A stretch of DNA of 33,719 nt from Guillardia theta CCMP2712 (GCF_000315625.1 NW_005434660.1:599148-632866), one strand, 5' to 3'; positions 1 through 8,689 are shown, counted from the stretch's first letter. Program-made: numbers and translations. Notes: generated by a model from the letters alone, not told the origin.

Positions 1-24
1 TCCTCCTCCTCCTCCTCCTCCTCC
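1..24. repeat. (TCC)n microsatellite at left edge
   Basis: Perfect TCC triplet run at the first base of the window. The same motif closes the window at its right end, so both edges look like contig breaks in a simple repeat rather than biological boundaries. Confidence 0.9.
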
Positions 25-232
25 TTCACACCATCATCACGACGCTCGCCATCCCCGCGTTGCGCCCCAATCCTAAGCAGCCCCCACAAACCTGAGTTGC
101 TGGTCTAGAGGGCTATCTCAAAGTGAGGGGGTGTGTACTATGGTCTATTCACTTATAAGCATATACGAGACTTTTATCATCTTAACCCCCAATGCCCATC
201 ACAAGAATCTTTTGCAATCGGTTCCGATGGGC

Positions 233-1429
233 ATGAGCAAGCGTGTAGCGCTGCTGCTCGTCGCTGCGAGCCTGAGCGAGACTAGCGAGACTAGCAAGAG
301 AGAGACGAAACAGCTCCTCCTCCCATGCCGTCAGGTCGACCAGCTCCTCCTCCCATGCCGTTTGCATCGCGGGGGCATGATGTCAAGGGAGGAGAGGCTG
401 CGTGTGCGCTGCATCGGAGCATCTCTGCGTGGAGGAGTAGGCGAGGATGCGTCGTTACCCGCGGGGGACTCGAGTGAAGAATTCTTTGAAAGTGCCGCAA
501 GGAGCCAGCAGGCTACGAGCAGGCGAGTTGGGAAGCGCTCGCATGACAGCAGCGACGTCGGGGAGGGAAACTCGGAAGAGTCTGAAGCCTCCGTGAAAGA
601 GTTCGACAGCAATGTCAGCTCCTACGGTGAAGAGTTTAACCTCACCGTCACTTCCGACCCCTATGCGTCGAAGCTCGCTCCCATCAAGCGGAAGGTGATG
701 GCTCAGTTTGAGACGGAGAAAGCAGAGTGAGAGCGAGAGCGAGGAGTCGAGATGTTCTCACGTCGGATCATGTAGGGCAAAAGGCCGGAAGGCGGCATCG
801 CTGCCTAAACATGCGCTCTCAGCTCTGATCGACGAGTTTGGTCATTACAAGGCTGAGAAGCTGAGAGGTGACGGGAGGAGCTTGCTGAGGAGCTTCTGAG
901 AGCTGGCAAGGTGTGATCATCGACGTGGAGGCTGTCCTGTTCGACACTGAGCCGGCAAGAGCTTGCGAGTGAGTAGGAGAAGCTGAAACGCGAGCAGATG
1001 CTCTTCAGCGCCATCAAGGTCTTGTGCCAAGAGCTGAATATCGACATGGAAGGTGAGGAGGTGGAGCATGACGCAGGTCAAAGGTGCCGCAGACGATGAC
1101 TACCTGAGAATGAGCGGACGGGACTTCTCTCAGTGCCTCGCCATGCTGTGCAAGGGGAGAGCTGGGGGTTTTGAACGAGGTAAAGGAGAGGCGACGTACT
1201 GACATACTGACATGTTGCCTGTAGATTGCTTCTTCGACCTCTTGGAAATCAACATGCAACAGTTGCAGGCGATTCCATTCGCAGAGGTTTCCTGCAAGTC
1301 AATGCTCTCTGCCCTGCTTTCCTCCCGCTCCTTCCCTGCCTCTCACTCGCCCCTTTTGTCTCGACTCCCGTCCTCTCTCGTAAGTTCTTCTCGCTGATGT
1401 CAGAGCTAGACGTTGATCCGGCATTTTAA
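233..1429 (+). CDS. Hypothetical multi-exon protein, unresolved
   Basis: I do not recognise this protein. A long open stretch carries an acidic, Ser-rich low-complexity segment (about 440-620) followed by a more ordinary segment ending in QFETEKAE. The apparent stop at 728-730 is removed by a plausible 46-nt GTGAGA...TGTAG intron, after which reading continues with ALSALIDEFGHYKAEKL. Further exon-like islands follow: REQMLFSAIKVLCQELNIDM (about 990-1050), DYLRMSGRDFSQCLAMLC (about 1095-1155), DCFFDLLEINMQQLQ (about 1224-1270) and FFSLMSELDVDPAF ending at a TAA at 1427-1429. The islands are separated by short GT-AG candidates, the style of every confident gene here. The start at 233 is only one of several ATGs (131, 227 and 233 share the frame). 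Domain content, true start and end are unknown, and the product could be a coiled-coil or regulatory protein. Confidence 0.4.
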
Positions 1430-2520
1430 AAGTCGAGGGATTCCAATAGCCCTCGTGTCTTCTGCGCCGAGAGGTGAGAAACTGTATGGGCAGGGAAAAA
1501 GAGCGAGCAGACGCAGAGGGGGGGGGGGGGGGGGGGGGGGAAGGGAGAAGGATATGTATTGTTCTCTTTGATGGTTGCGGTTTCTTCAGCTTTGCTCGAT
1601 CACGCGTGCAAGCGTCACGCCGGCTTTTTCTCTCTGGTATCCCACGTCATTTGCGCCGATGAAGTTCCTCGCTCGCGACCTTTTCCTGACGCCTACCTGG
1701 CAGCGGCGAGGTGAGACTGAGTTGCTGCACATGGTTCGTCTGTCTTGCTCCTATGCCGCCTGTCACGCTATCGCACCTCCTCGTCTGCTTCCTCTTTCCT
1801 GTTGGAGCCTTTCTACGCTTGCTGTTCCTTCAAGTCACTCTCCCGTCCCAGTCTCGTCATCATTAGTTCCATTACACCCTTTCGCTCTCCTCCTCACTCC
1901 CGCTTTCAACGTTTCTTCTCTTCTCTTCCACTCCTAACCTCTTCTTTCCTCAGGAAGCTCAACCTCCCGGTCTCCGACTGCTTGTCTCTCGTCGGAACTC
2001 TCGTCGGGCTGCAAGCAAGTCTGCAGGCGAACCTTCCGACCATCGGTGAACAAGCAGATCCATGATACCTTCTACCTTCTTGTCCCCTCCCTTCTCGTCT
2101 CCTCCTCGTCTCCTCCTCGTCTCATCCCTCGTCTCCCACGTCACCCTTTTCTCCTTCCTGCCTCGTCTCGCTTCTCACTGTCTTCATCGCGTCGAATCAC
2201 CTTGTGCACAGCTATCAGTTCTCCTCGCAAAAAACTTCCGGAGGGAGGGTGGGCGACTGCGCAGGAGCTCAAGGCCGCGGGGGCTCGGATGGTGGGGCTA
2301 CGAGGGGAGGGGAGGGCAATAAGTGACGTGGGTGTAGGTGGTGCCGAGCTTGAGGAGGATGGACCCTTGTTTCTACGGGTACCCGGCTCATTTCTGTATT
2401 GCCAACAGGATGTTCTGCTGACTCGCCGTCGCCTCCCCTACAAGCTCTCCACATCCTCATACTCTCCTTCGCACGCGTCCTCGAGCAACGGACGTTGAGA
2501 GGGATCTAGAGAGCAGTTCA
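1430..2520. other. Mostly unresolved; isolated exon-like islands on plus strand
   Basis: Pyrimidine-rich DNA with no single long ORF I trust. Two short islands look like exons: 1645-1710 (PTSFAPMKFLARDLFLTP, followed by a GTGAGA donor) and about 1955-2045 (KLNLPVSDCLSLVGTLVGLQ, preceded by a pyrimidine-rich TCCTCAG acceptor and followed by a GTGAAC donor). They could be downstream exons of the preceding plus-strand gene if its apparent TAA is an error or lies in an intron. RNA evidence would decide. Confidence 0.35.
1519..1542. repeat. Poly-G tract (about 24 G)
   Basis: An uninterrupted run of G in a GA-rich context. It can form a G-quadruplex and is prone to length error in sequencing and assembly. 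Confidence 0.85.
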
Positions 2521-2649
2521 GTCACCCTCCTCCTCCTAGTCCCTCCCGGTCCTTCCGTACCCGAGGGCGGAAGCGACTCTAGCGGAGAAGAAAGTCTCTC
2601 AGCTACCAGCGTCGCGTTGGCGAGGAGAATCAGCTGAAAGTTGCATGAG

Positions 2650-2810
2650 CAGCCAGGAAAGGAGAGCAGAGCAAGCAAGGAGATGAAGCAGCAAGAGGAT
2701 GAGCAAGCGGAGCAGACCATGAGGCCTAGCTTCTGCTCGGGCCCTGCCTGGGCCTTGTAGTTGAGCTCCTCGTATATCCATCTAGCGCCCCAAGAGTGAG
2801 GAGAAGGAGT
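2650..2810 (-). other. Possible distal exon of the transporter
   Basis: On the minus strand a stretch reads GARWIYEELNYKAQAG followed by a Leu/Cys/Ser-rich hydrophobic run of about 35 residues. An aromatic-rich entry into a hydrophobic helix recalls segments of DMT-superfamily transporters, and the strand matches the transporter gene upstream at 3.2-4.36 kb. No continuous exon chain could be drawn between them. The window from 2820 to 3160 shows nothing else convincing. Confidence 0.25.
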
Positions 2811-3164
2811 AGATGCAGAGAGCAAGAGAGGGAGGAGCGAACTGAGAGAAGAAAGGGGAGTAACTCTAGGAAGGGATAGGTTGGTTGGAGAAGGAATTAA
2901 GAGTGGAGCAGAGGGGGACAAGACTTACTGGAAGGAAACTAGAAGAGACATGTGAAGCATAATGACCACTGCTGAGTTTTCGCGCTGCCAAGAACTTCTA
3001 CTGCCAGAGTGAGTGTGTTGATGAAAAGAAGCAAGGGAAAGAGAACGAGGAGATGAGAGAAGTGATGATAGTTATCAATCACAAACCCACACACATGCTT
3101 CAAGTGTGGGGAAAGCTGGGAGCCAGAAGCACCTCAAAGTAAGTTGGCTGCTGAAGGAACTTAC

Positions 3165-4355
3165 AACAACGATGACCAGACAAGCCTCCTGACATCCGTC
3201 GAAGTGAGACATGAATATCTACGCAATAAAAGGAAGAGAAGGAGACGATGAGGGTTCGGGTTAAACATACAAGACAACCAGAGAAGAAAGTAGAGGGCAG
3301 ACAACACGTGAAAGGATGGGTAGAGGACGACGAGCTTACCAGTTGCCAGCTGACCCGAGGCCCGAGAAGAACTTGTGTTGTGAAGGAGAGCAGCAGCTCA
3401 ACCTTCTCATTGAGAACGAGTTGGAGGAGGAGGAGGAAGAGGATGCCAGGCAGGCCCAACCAGAATACGAGGGACGGCGCTGAAATGTCTGCTGCGATGC
3501 TGCATCCGAGTCAACGAGCACAACCACTTGTCACTGATGTCACCTGCGGATCGTCGGAGCGATGAAGCCAACGAGTAAAGCGGATGCGAGAGTGAGGAGA
3601 GCAGCTTCACCTCTGCTCACCACCAGCTCCTCTCCAGCTGCATCACTCGTCGGAGAGGGCTGCTGCGCGAGGAAGCAGATTCCGAGGAAGCAGCAGACAA
3701 GAGCAGCAAGAGAGACTTTCTTCACCCGGTCCCTCAAGTTCAGCCAGTCGATGAGCATCGCCCAAAAAGGTGACGTGGCATACAAGGCCATCGCTTCCGA
3801 CGCTGGCAGGCAAGACAACCCGATGAAGAGGAGAAAGCCGCCGAGAGACCCGAGGAAGCCCAGAGCGAAGAGACGAGCGAGCATGCTGGCCTCATGGGCA
3901 AAGGGGTTGGACTGAGAGAAGAGACAAGCGAGCGCCCCGAGCAGACAGCACGAGAGGCTGCGCAGAAAGAGACTCTCAGTGAAACTCATCGAGGGCTGTA
4001 AACTGGCAAGCTGGTGCACTAGCACATTCAAAGGCAACATGTTGGCAGCAGCCAATGCAGCATAGATCAGAGCTTGAGTCCTGCTTGAAATGTTTGCTTC
4101 CTTGAAATGAACGCATCGTTGGGAAAGAGCGAAGGCGAAGGTGAACACTGAAGCAAGAATGAACACTTCTGTTACACTAATAAAATCAGGCAAGCCATGA
4201 AGACTTGATGGCGATGGCGATGGCGATGGCGATGGCGATGGCGATGGCGATGGCGATGGCGATGGCGATGGCGATGGAAGCTCTTGTGTAGCCGCCTCCA
4301 TCGATCGCTCAAGAATGTTTGATGGATTGAGCTTCAACATGCCAACCCACAACAT
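3165..4355 (-). CDS. DMT/EamA-superfamily transporter
   Basis: Likely a multi-pass membrane transporter of the drug/metabolite transporter superfamily; the substrate cannot be inferred. Exon 1 (4355-3544) gives about 270 residues: a short N-terminus, a Pro-Ser dipeptide tract (residues about 27-50), then hydrophobic helices including FILASVFTFAFALS, LFALGFLGSLGGFLLFIGL and VSLAALVCCFLGICFLAQ. The segment ASEAMALYATSPFWAMLIDW resembles the conserved region closing the first EamA repeat. A 44-nt GTGACA...TGCAG intron leads to exon 2 (3499-3340; APSLVFWLGLPGILFLLLLQ) and a GTAAGC donor. A third exon at about 3218-3165 and the 3' end are uncertain. ATG 4355 is the first in frame; Met6 and Met19 are alternatives. 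The gene starts 291 nt past the stop of the same-strand Fanzor gene, so its promoter may include element DNA. Confidence 0.6.
4207..4276. repeat. GATGGC hexanucleotide tandem repeat (about 11 copies), coding
   Basis: A near-perfect 6-bp repeat read on the minus strand as alternating Ser and Pro codons in the N-terminus of the transporter. The 6-bp unit preserves frame when copies are gained or lost, so the tract probably varies in length between strains. Confidence 0.9.
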
Positions 4356-4439
4356 TAGCGATCAAACCTGCTGACGTGAAGAAGACTGAGATGACAAACG
4401 AGACGGGACGAGGGAGGAGGAGAGGAGAAGAGACCAGTA

Positions 4440-4646
4440 TCTTTCATCGCGGGTTTTGCTTCAACGACTGAGGGTGCATTGGGCTTATTAGCTAAACGAC
4501 ACAAAACATAAAATTTCAAAATTCTAAATTTTCCGTCGAAATTATGGATCATTGAAGACCCACACGCCAATATTTCCTTGTGTCTGACTCGTACTTCATC
4601 CTTTCTATGAAGAACAGGTTGAAGTATAACCAGACCCATGTGTGAT
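4440..4646 (-). ncRNA. Candidate Fanzor guide RNA (omega/fRNA) region and element right end
   Basis: In TnpB systems, and in Fanzors that have been characterised, the guide RNA is encoded at the 3' end of the nuclease gene or just past it, with the guide reading out beyond the element end. This 200-nt stretch directly follows the Fanzor stop on the same strand, stays AT-rich like the gene, then changes near 4440-4490 to the GC/pyrimidine-rich DNA of the host. Visible structure includes a 6-bp hairpin (4594-4599 with 4607-4612, 7-nt loop) and a 7-bp AT hairpin (4510-4516 with 4526-4532, 9-nt loop). A 94-codon open frame also runs through it (4639-4355) but has no recognisable domain. RNA start, end and guide are not defined by sequence alone. 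Confidence 0.4.
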
Positions 4647-6575
4647 TCAAGGCCGTTTCAGAAAATCTGGTCGTGCTGGTAGAGACATGTAGCACAATAG
4701 AATATTCATAGCAGCATTGACATCACGAGACTTGATACGGTTTTGAACACAATTGGTGGATCTGCACCATTTCAAACCCCGCACCACTGACACTTCGTCA
4801 GCAAGTATACCATTCTTGTTGATTTGTTTGCGTCTCAAATCATACAATTCTTGATGACATTGATTGCAACATTTTGTCGTTCTGTATTCATCAACTGCCG
4901 TCACCTCGAAGAAGTTCTGACATCGCCTTTTGATCCATTTTACAGGCACTGACTTCTCTCCACGCCCAGTACAACCGAATGATGCATCACCGTATGCAAT
5001 TATTGGATTTTGATCTGTCCCATTACCTTTCATCTTCTTGAAGAACGTATCAATCGCCTTGTGTTTGTGGATGTAGTTATCCATCTTCAGGCGTGCGAAC
5101 TTGTTTTGACAATTGTGTTCGAACAGGATCTCGCTTAGTCTCACCACGGTGTCGATGTATCTTTCAAAGTGATCCAACCGAGACGTTTTTGCTGACACTC
5201 TTGCAATATCGTTTGATTCCTCTGTTATGCCTTGTCTCCATTTTTCTAACTTGGCGTTATTCCGAGTAATATGAGACTCATGATAGTACTGCCTTCGAGT
5301 ATATCGATACTGCTTTGGTTTTTCTTGACCAGGTATTTGCTCGACACCGCATATCAGTACATTGCGACCAGGATCGATTGCAATAACTCGTCTTGAGGAC
5401 ACATCACAATCTCTTGTTTTGCTTTTCTTTGTAGTAGTATTGTCTGTCTCATTGTGTATTCTCTTCTTGAACGTCACACAGAGTGCGACTCCGTCAGTCT
5501 GTATGCTATCAACTGTCCCTTTCTTTCTCAAATTTGATTGTAGCTTCAACACCGACAAGAATCGCTTATGTTTTTGTTGTGTGAACTTTTTCATGCATTT
5601 GCTTTTCCCACCCTTTGAATATTGCAACAGACCAGATTGATCCATAATGTAGAATAAACCCCAAATGTCTACGCGAATAAATTGTTTGCGTATCTGAAAA
5701 ATCGGAGCGATCGTGTATCGATCAGATATATCATGAATCTCCAAAAACCTCAGAACCGAAAAATGGTACTTGACAAGATTTGGTATGTGTAATTGCATCC
5801 ATTTTTGCTGTTCAGGGTTTTTCTTGATTTTGTCACGGGCCCATGACAAGTTATAATGATTGTCCCATCCAATGATCTCTTTTTGTTCCCTTATGAAATC
5901 AATGACATCCTGTCTTTCGAGAACACGAGTTTTTGGTGGAAAGCTCCATCCGTTTACTGCATTCCGTATATCCTGTATCTCCTTTTCTGAAGAAATCCCA
6001 TTGAGCTTTCCCCATTCCTTTATGTATCTAGTCTGTTTTTGTCCCATCGTATAGAATATGTAATTTTGGAAATTTGTTGCATATTGATCAGCAGAATAGT
6101 ACAGTACTCGAATATCCCCTTCTTTCCTGCGTTGTATTGGTAGATACTTGTTCCCTTTTTCTTGCCAAAACTCGTCTAAAATATCAAACTGAATTGCATT
6201 ACCTCTGCGTTTTTCACCCATCAGAAAACAGGTCCGAAAGAAAACTTTCTCTCCACCATTGGTCTTGACCGTTTCTTCTTGCATCCCTTCTTCTTTTTCT
6301 TTGTCTGTTACTTTTCTAGTACGATTGTATATCTGATCAAACAGCCTTGTAATGTACGTATCATCACCTTGCATTGAATCCTTCTCAAAACACCATAACA
6401 ATAGATGATTGAATATGATGCTACCTCGATGGCTTATTTTGCTTATGTGTTTCACCCAATCATCAATCACATCGATCATTGTGTGTTGTTTGAGATGTTT
6501 TTTCAAACACATCTTGACAGTCGTCTGTGAATCAGAACAAGACTTTCTTTGTTTTCCTCTTTTCCTTTTCCCCAT
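4647..6575 (-). CDS. Fanzor (eukaryotic TnpB-family) RNA-guided endonuclease
   Basis: Intronless 642-residue protein of the Fanzor/TnpB family, nucleases that use a guide RNA encoded by the element to cut DNA with a RuvC domain. The C-terminal half shows the catalytic layout: RuvC-I in VIAIDPGRNVLICG (Asp401); the region aligned with RuvC-II reads IAYGDASFGCTG (about 527-536) without the usual glutamate; AVDEYRTTKCCNQC (560-573) carries Glu563, the displaced glutamate described for Fanzors, beside the first zinc pair (Cys570, Cys573); the second pair is Cys604 and Cys609; RuvC-III is SRDVNAAMNI (Asp618). The first 400 residues, as expected, are poorly conserved and hold the recognition and wedge regions. 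KRKRGKQRK at residues 3-11 is a likely nuclear-localisation signal. ATG 6575 opens the frame. AT-rich composition and lack of introns contrast with every neighbour, suggesting acquisition. No transposase or serine recombinase gene adjoins it. Confidence 0.92.
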   Translation of the reverse strand: MGKRKRGKQRKSCSDSQTTVKMCLKKHLKQHTMIDVIDDWVKHISKISHRGSIIFNHLLLWCFEKDSMQGDDTYITRLFDQIYNRTRKVTDKEKEEGMQEETVKTNGGEKVFFRTCFLMGEKRRGNAIQFDILDEFWQEKGNKYLPIQRRKEGDIRVLYYSADQYATNFQNYIFYTMGQKQTRYIKEWGKLNGISSEKEIQDIRNAVNGWSFPPKTRVLERQDVIDFIREQKEIIGWDNHYNLSWARDKIKKNPEQQKWMQLHIPNLVKYHFSVLRFLEIHDISDRYTIAPIFQIRKQFIRVDIWGLFYIMDQSGLLQYSKGGKSKCMKKFTQQKHKRFLSVLKLQSNLRKKGTVDSIQTDGVALCVTFKKRIHNETDNTTTKKSKTRDCDVSSRRVIAIDPGRNVLICGVEQIPGQEKPKQYRYTRRQYYHESHITRNNAKLEKWRQGITEESNDIARVSAKTSRLDHFERYIDTVVRLSEILFEHNCQNKFARLKMDNYIHKHKAIDTFFKKMKGNGTDQNPIIAYGDASFGCTGRGEKSVPVKWIKRRCQNFFEVTAVDEYRTTKCCNQCHQELYDLRRKQINKNGILADEVSVVRGLKWCRSTNCVQNRIKSRDVNAAMNILLCYMSLPARPDFLKRP

Positions 6576-6584
6576 ATTTGATCA

Positions 6585-6716
6585 GGGTGAACGCGGGAGC
6601 TTCGGAAGGCGGGAATGAGGGAGGGAGGGAGGGAGGGCGGGAAGAAGGGAGTGATGGAAGGCGGGAGGGAGGATGGGAGGGAGGGAGAGAAGGCGGGAGG
6701 GCGGGGAAATCTTTAC
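6585..6716. repeat. GGGA/GGCGGGAA-rich purine tract upstream of Fanzor
   Basis: Immediately upstream of the Fanzor start, AT-rich DNA changes to GAGG and GGCGGGAA iterations. The phrase CTTCGGAAGGCGGGAA occurs here (about 6600) and again near 6958, linking this tract to the longer repeats beyond it. It may be part of the element's left end or promoter. Confidence 0.6.
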
Positions 6717-7062
6717 AGAGCCACAAACCTGGTACCCACCCCTACTAAAGTTCGACAGATAACAAACGGGTAGTTAGACTTCGGATGAAGGCGGGAAGGC
6801 GGGAAGGCCACAAACCTGGTACCCACCCCTACTCAAGTTCGACAGATAAACAAACGGGTAGTTAGACTTCGGATGAAGGCGGGAAGGCGGGAAGGCCACA
6901 AACCTGGTACCCACCCCTACTCAAGTTCGACAGATAAACAAACGGGAAGGCGGGAACTTCGGAAGGCGGGAAATATTCGAAGTTTGTTGAGCCACAAACC
7001 TGGTACCCACCCCTACTTCTACTTTGATAGATAAACAGACGGGTGTTTAGACTTCGGAAGAA
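6717..7062. repeat. About 87-bp repeat, 4 diverged copies, upstream of Fanzor
   Basis: Four copies each begin with GCCACAAACCTGGTACCCAC (starting near 6719, 6806, 6893 and 6990), followed by a TTCGACAGATAAACAAACGG core, a TTAGACTTCGGA segment and GGCGGGAA iterations. The third copy has GGCGGGAA inserted in the core and the fourth has a diverged tail. Iterated short motifs next to a mobile-element gene resemble subterminal binding-site arrays, but no matching array was found at the other side of the gene. Confidence 0.8.
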
Positions 7063-7276
7063 TTGATTTGTACAGGTGGATTTGCAGGGATGTTCTTTTT
7101 TTTAATCACAACATTCTATATTCTCGTTGCTCCTTTGTTGTTTTACCGTTCGGGGTTTGCACCACACCGCGATTTCGACGTTTTTTTGAGATTCTAATTT
7201 TTGGGTCACCATTGGTCATAGTGTGTCACTTAACCAGTATGGGTCTGTTTAAAACAAGGTTTTTGACTGTGCAAAG
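7063..7276. other. AT-rich spacer without recognised gene
   Basis: T-rich sequence between two repeat arrays. A 74-codon ORF (7068-7292, plus) has no recognisable feature. The last 40 bases grade into the first 73-bp satellite unit (AAGAGCACAGCATAAGTAAA). Confidence 0.5.
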
Positions 7277-7279
7277 AGC

Positions 7280-7812
7280 ACAGCATAAGTAAAATATATG
7301 GATCTGTTTATACAATACAAAACGACTTGTAGTGCCAAATGGTACAAAGAACACAACATAAGTAAAATATATCGCTCTGTTTATATAATACAAAACGACT
7401 TGTAGTGCCAAATGGTAGAAAGAACACAACATAAGTAAAATATATCGCTCTGTTTATACAATACAAAAACTTATAGACCGTGTAATGGTAGAAAGAACAC
7501 AACATAAGTAAAACATATCGCTCTGTTTATATAATACAAAACGACTTGTAGTGCCAAATGGTACAAAGAACACAACATAAGTAAAATATATCGCTCTGTT
7601 TATATAATACAAAACGACTTGTAGTGCCAAATGGTACAAAGAACACAACATAAGTAAAACATATGGCTCTGTTTATATAATACAAAAACTTATAGACCGT
7701 GTAATGGTAGAAAGAACACAACATAAGTAAAATATATGGCTCTGTTTATATAATACAAAACGACTTGTAGTGCCAAATGGTACAAAGAACACAACATAAG
7801 TAAAATATATGG
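7280..7812. repeat. 73-bp satellite, 7 units plus a partial unit
   Basis: Units begin at CATAAGTAAAATATAT and repeat every 73 bp (about 7284, 7357, 7430, 7503, 7576, 7649, 7722, with a partial at 7795). Two versions of the central block exist: ACGACTTGTAGTGCCAAATG in units 1, 2, 4, 5 and 7, and ACTTATAGACCGTGTAATG in units 3 and 6, giving a higher-order order A A B A A B A. Because 73 is not divisible by 3, all the ORFs across it are artefacts of the repeat. The function is unknown. Confidence 0.95.
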
Positions 7813-8160
7813 CTGACGCCCACGAGCTGCATCCAATGGTTGTCGGGCCTACGGTTACCTGTTCTCTGACGTTTTCTTCGGCCCCCGATTTGAGGCCTCA
7901 ACTGCTTCCTGGACCTGCATGTCCTCCAATCGGAGACTCTGACTTGGCCCTATACTCATATCTAAAAAGATGGCCTAATCATGGGCCTAAACTGTACTGA
8001 GTGCAGACCGATGACCGGCGCGGCCCGGACCCGCGGGGACCCGAGCTACGGAGTAGACGCCGAGACGTCTGTCAGTTTACTTGTACATGTTCAACGTCAG
8101 GTCGTTGCCAAGTTGGACCCGCACGCGTTAACGAAGGAAGGAGAGGAAAAGAGGAGCTGA
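7813..8160. other. Intergenic, no gene seen; GC-rich block at about 8015-8055
   Basis: No convincing ORF. The right part contains GGCGCGGCCCGGACCCGCGG, a composition shared with other GC-rich blocks at 8.69-8.83, 8.96-9.06 and 20.77-20.96 kb. Confidence 0.5.
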
Positions 8161-8589
8161 CTAGCGGAGGATGGCGGCGATCGCAAGCCCAACAATAAAC
8201 CCGACCAGGGTAGCGAAGAGAACAAAAGTCAAATCCCCCTCCTCCTCTTCCTCCTCGTTCTTCTCCTCCCCTTCTTGCCTTCTGCCCTTCAACTTGGAAG
8301 CAGATTCCCCTGACCAGGCTGGCGGGGCCTTGAAAGACGGAAAACCATCCGAGGAGGAGGTGGGAAGGCCTAGCTTGCTGCTGAGCCAGTCGAACGAGGA
8401 GGCAAAAGGCACCACCCACGTCCAGCTCTGCCTTCCGACGCTCTCCAGCAGGGCATTGAGCGGGAAGGACTCGAGGTGGAGCAGCTGCTGCAGCTCCAGG
8501 CGCAACAGGGCGAGCTGGATGGGAAGGACACCCAGCGGCTTCATGTGCCCGTACTCCGCGTTCCTCGGCCGCATCCTAGCCGCCTGCAT
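8161..8589 (-). CDS. Hypothetical tail-anchored acidic membrane protein
   Basis: I do not recognise the family. From Met at 8589 the protein has about 142 residues: a basic Met-rich start (MQAARMRPRNAEYGHMKPLG), a leucine-rich amphipathic segment (LPIQLALLRLELQQLLHLES), a middle part rich in Ser and Pro, an acidic Glu tract (residues about 112-121) and a C-terminal hydrophobic helix of about 20 residues that ends in a single Arg before the TAG at 8161-8163. That end suggests a tail-anchored protein inserted post-translationally. The frame stays open upstream to ATG 8823, adding 78 Gly/Pro/Arg-rich residues; KPNAKTLYLEA just before Met 8589 looks coding, so an earlier exon or start is possible. 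GC-rich DNA starts at about 8640. Confidence 0.55.
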   Translation of the reverse strand: MQAARMRPRNAEYGHMKPLGVLPIQLALLRLELQQLLHLESFPLNALLESVGRQSWTWVVPFASSFDWLSSKLGLPTSSSDGFPSFKAPPAWSGESASKLKGRRQEGEEKNEEEEEEGDLTFVLFATLVGFIVGLAIAAILR

Positions 8590-8689
8590 GGCCTCGAGGT
8601 AGAGAGTCTTGGCATTGGGCTTATACCTCCGCTGGTTGACTGCACGGCGTCGCCTCGCTCCCTGCCTCCGGGTCGGTCGACGGTCTCCG

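Noticed and set aside
4355-4639. 94-codon minus-strand ORF after Fanzor as an accessory protein
   Set aside because: No domain, reads into low-complexity Ser/Pro and overlaps the likely guide-RNA region; kept only as an alternative explanation there.
6527-6748. ORFs of Gly/Arg/Glu repeats upstream of Fanzor
   Set aside because: Product of the GAGG/GGGA purine tract; open on both strands without any non-repeat content.
7226-7724. Overlapping minus-strand ORFs in the 73-bp array reading FTYVVFF repeats
   Set aside because: The same ORF recurs with the satellite period and shifts frame with each unit; a repeat artefact.
7280-7812. CRISPR-like array
   Set aside because: Units are contiguous with no unique spacers; the variable core has only two versions. 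The genome is also eukaryotic.
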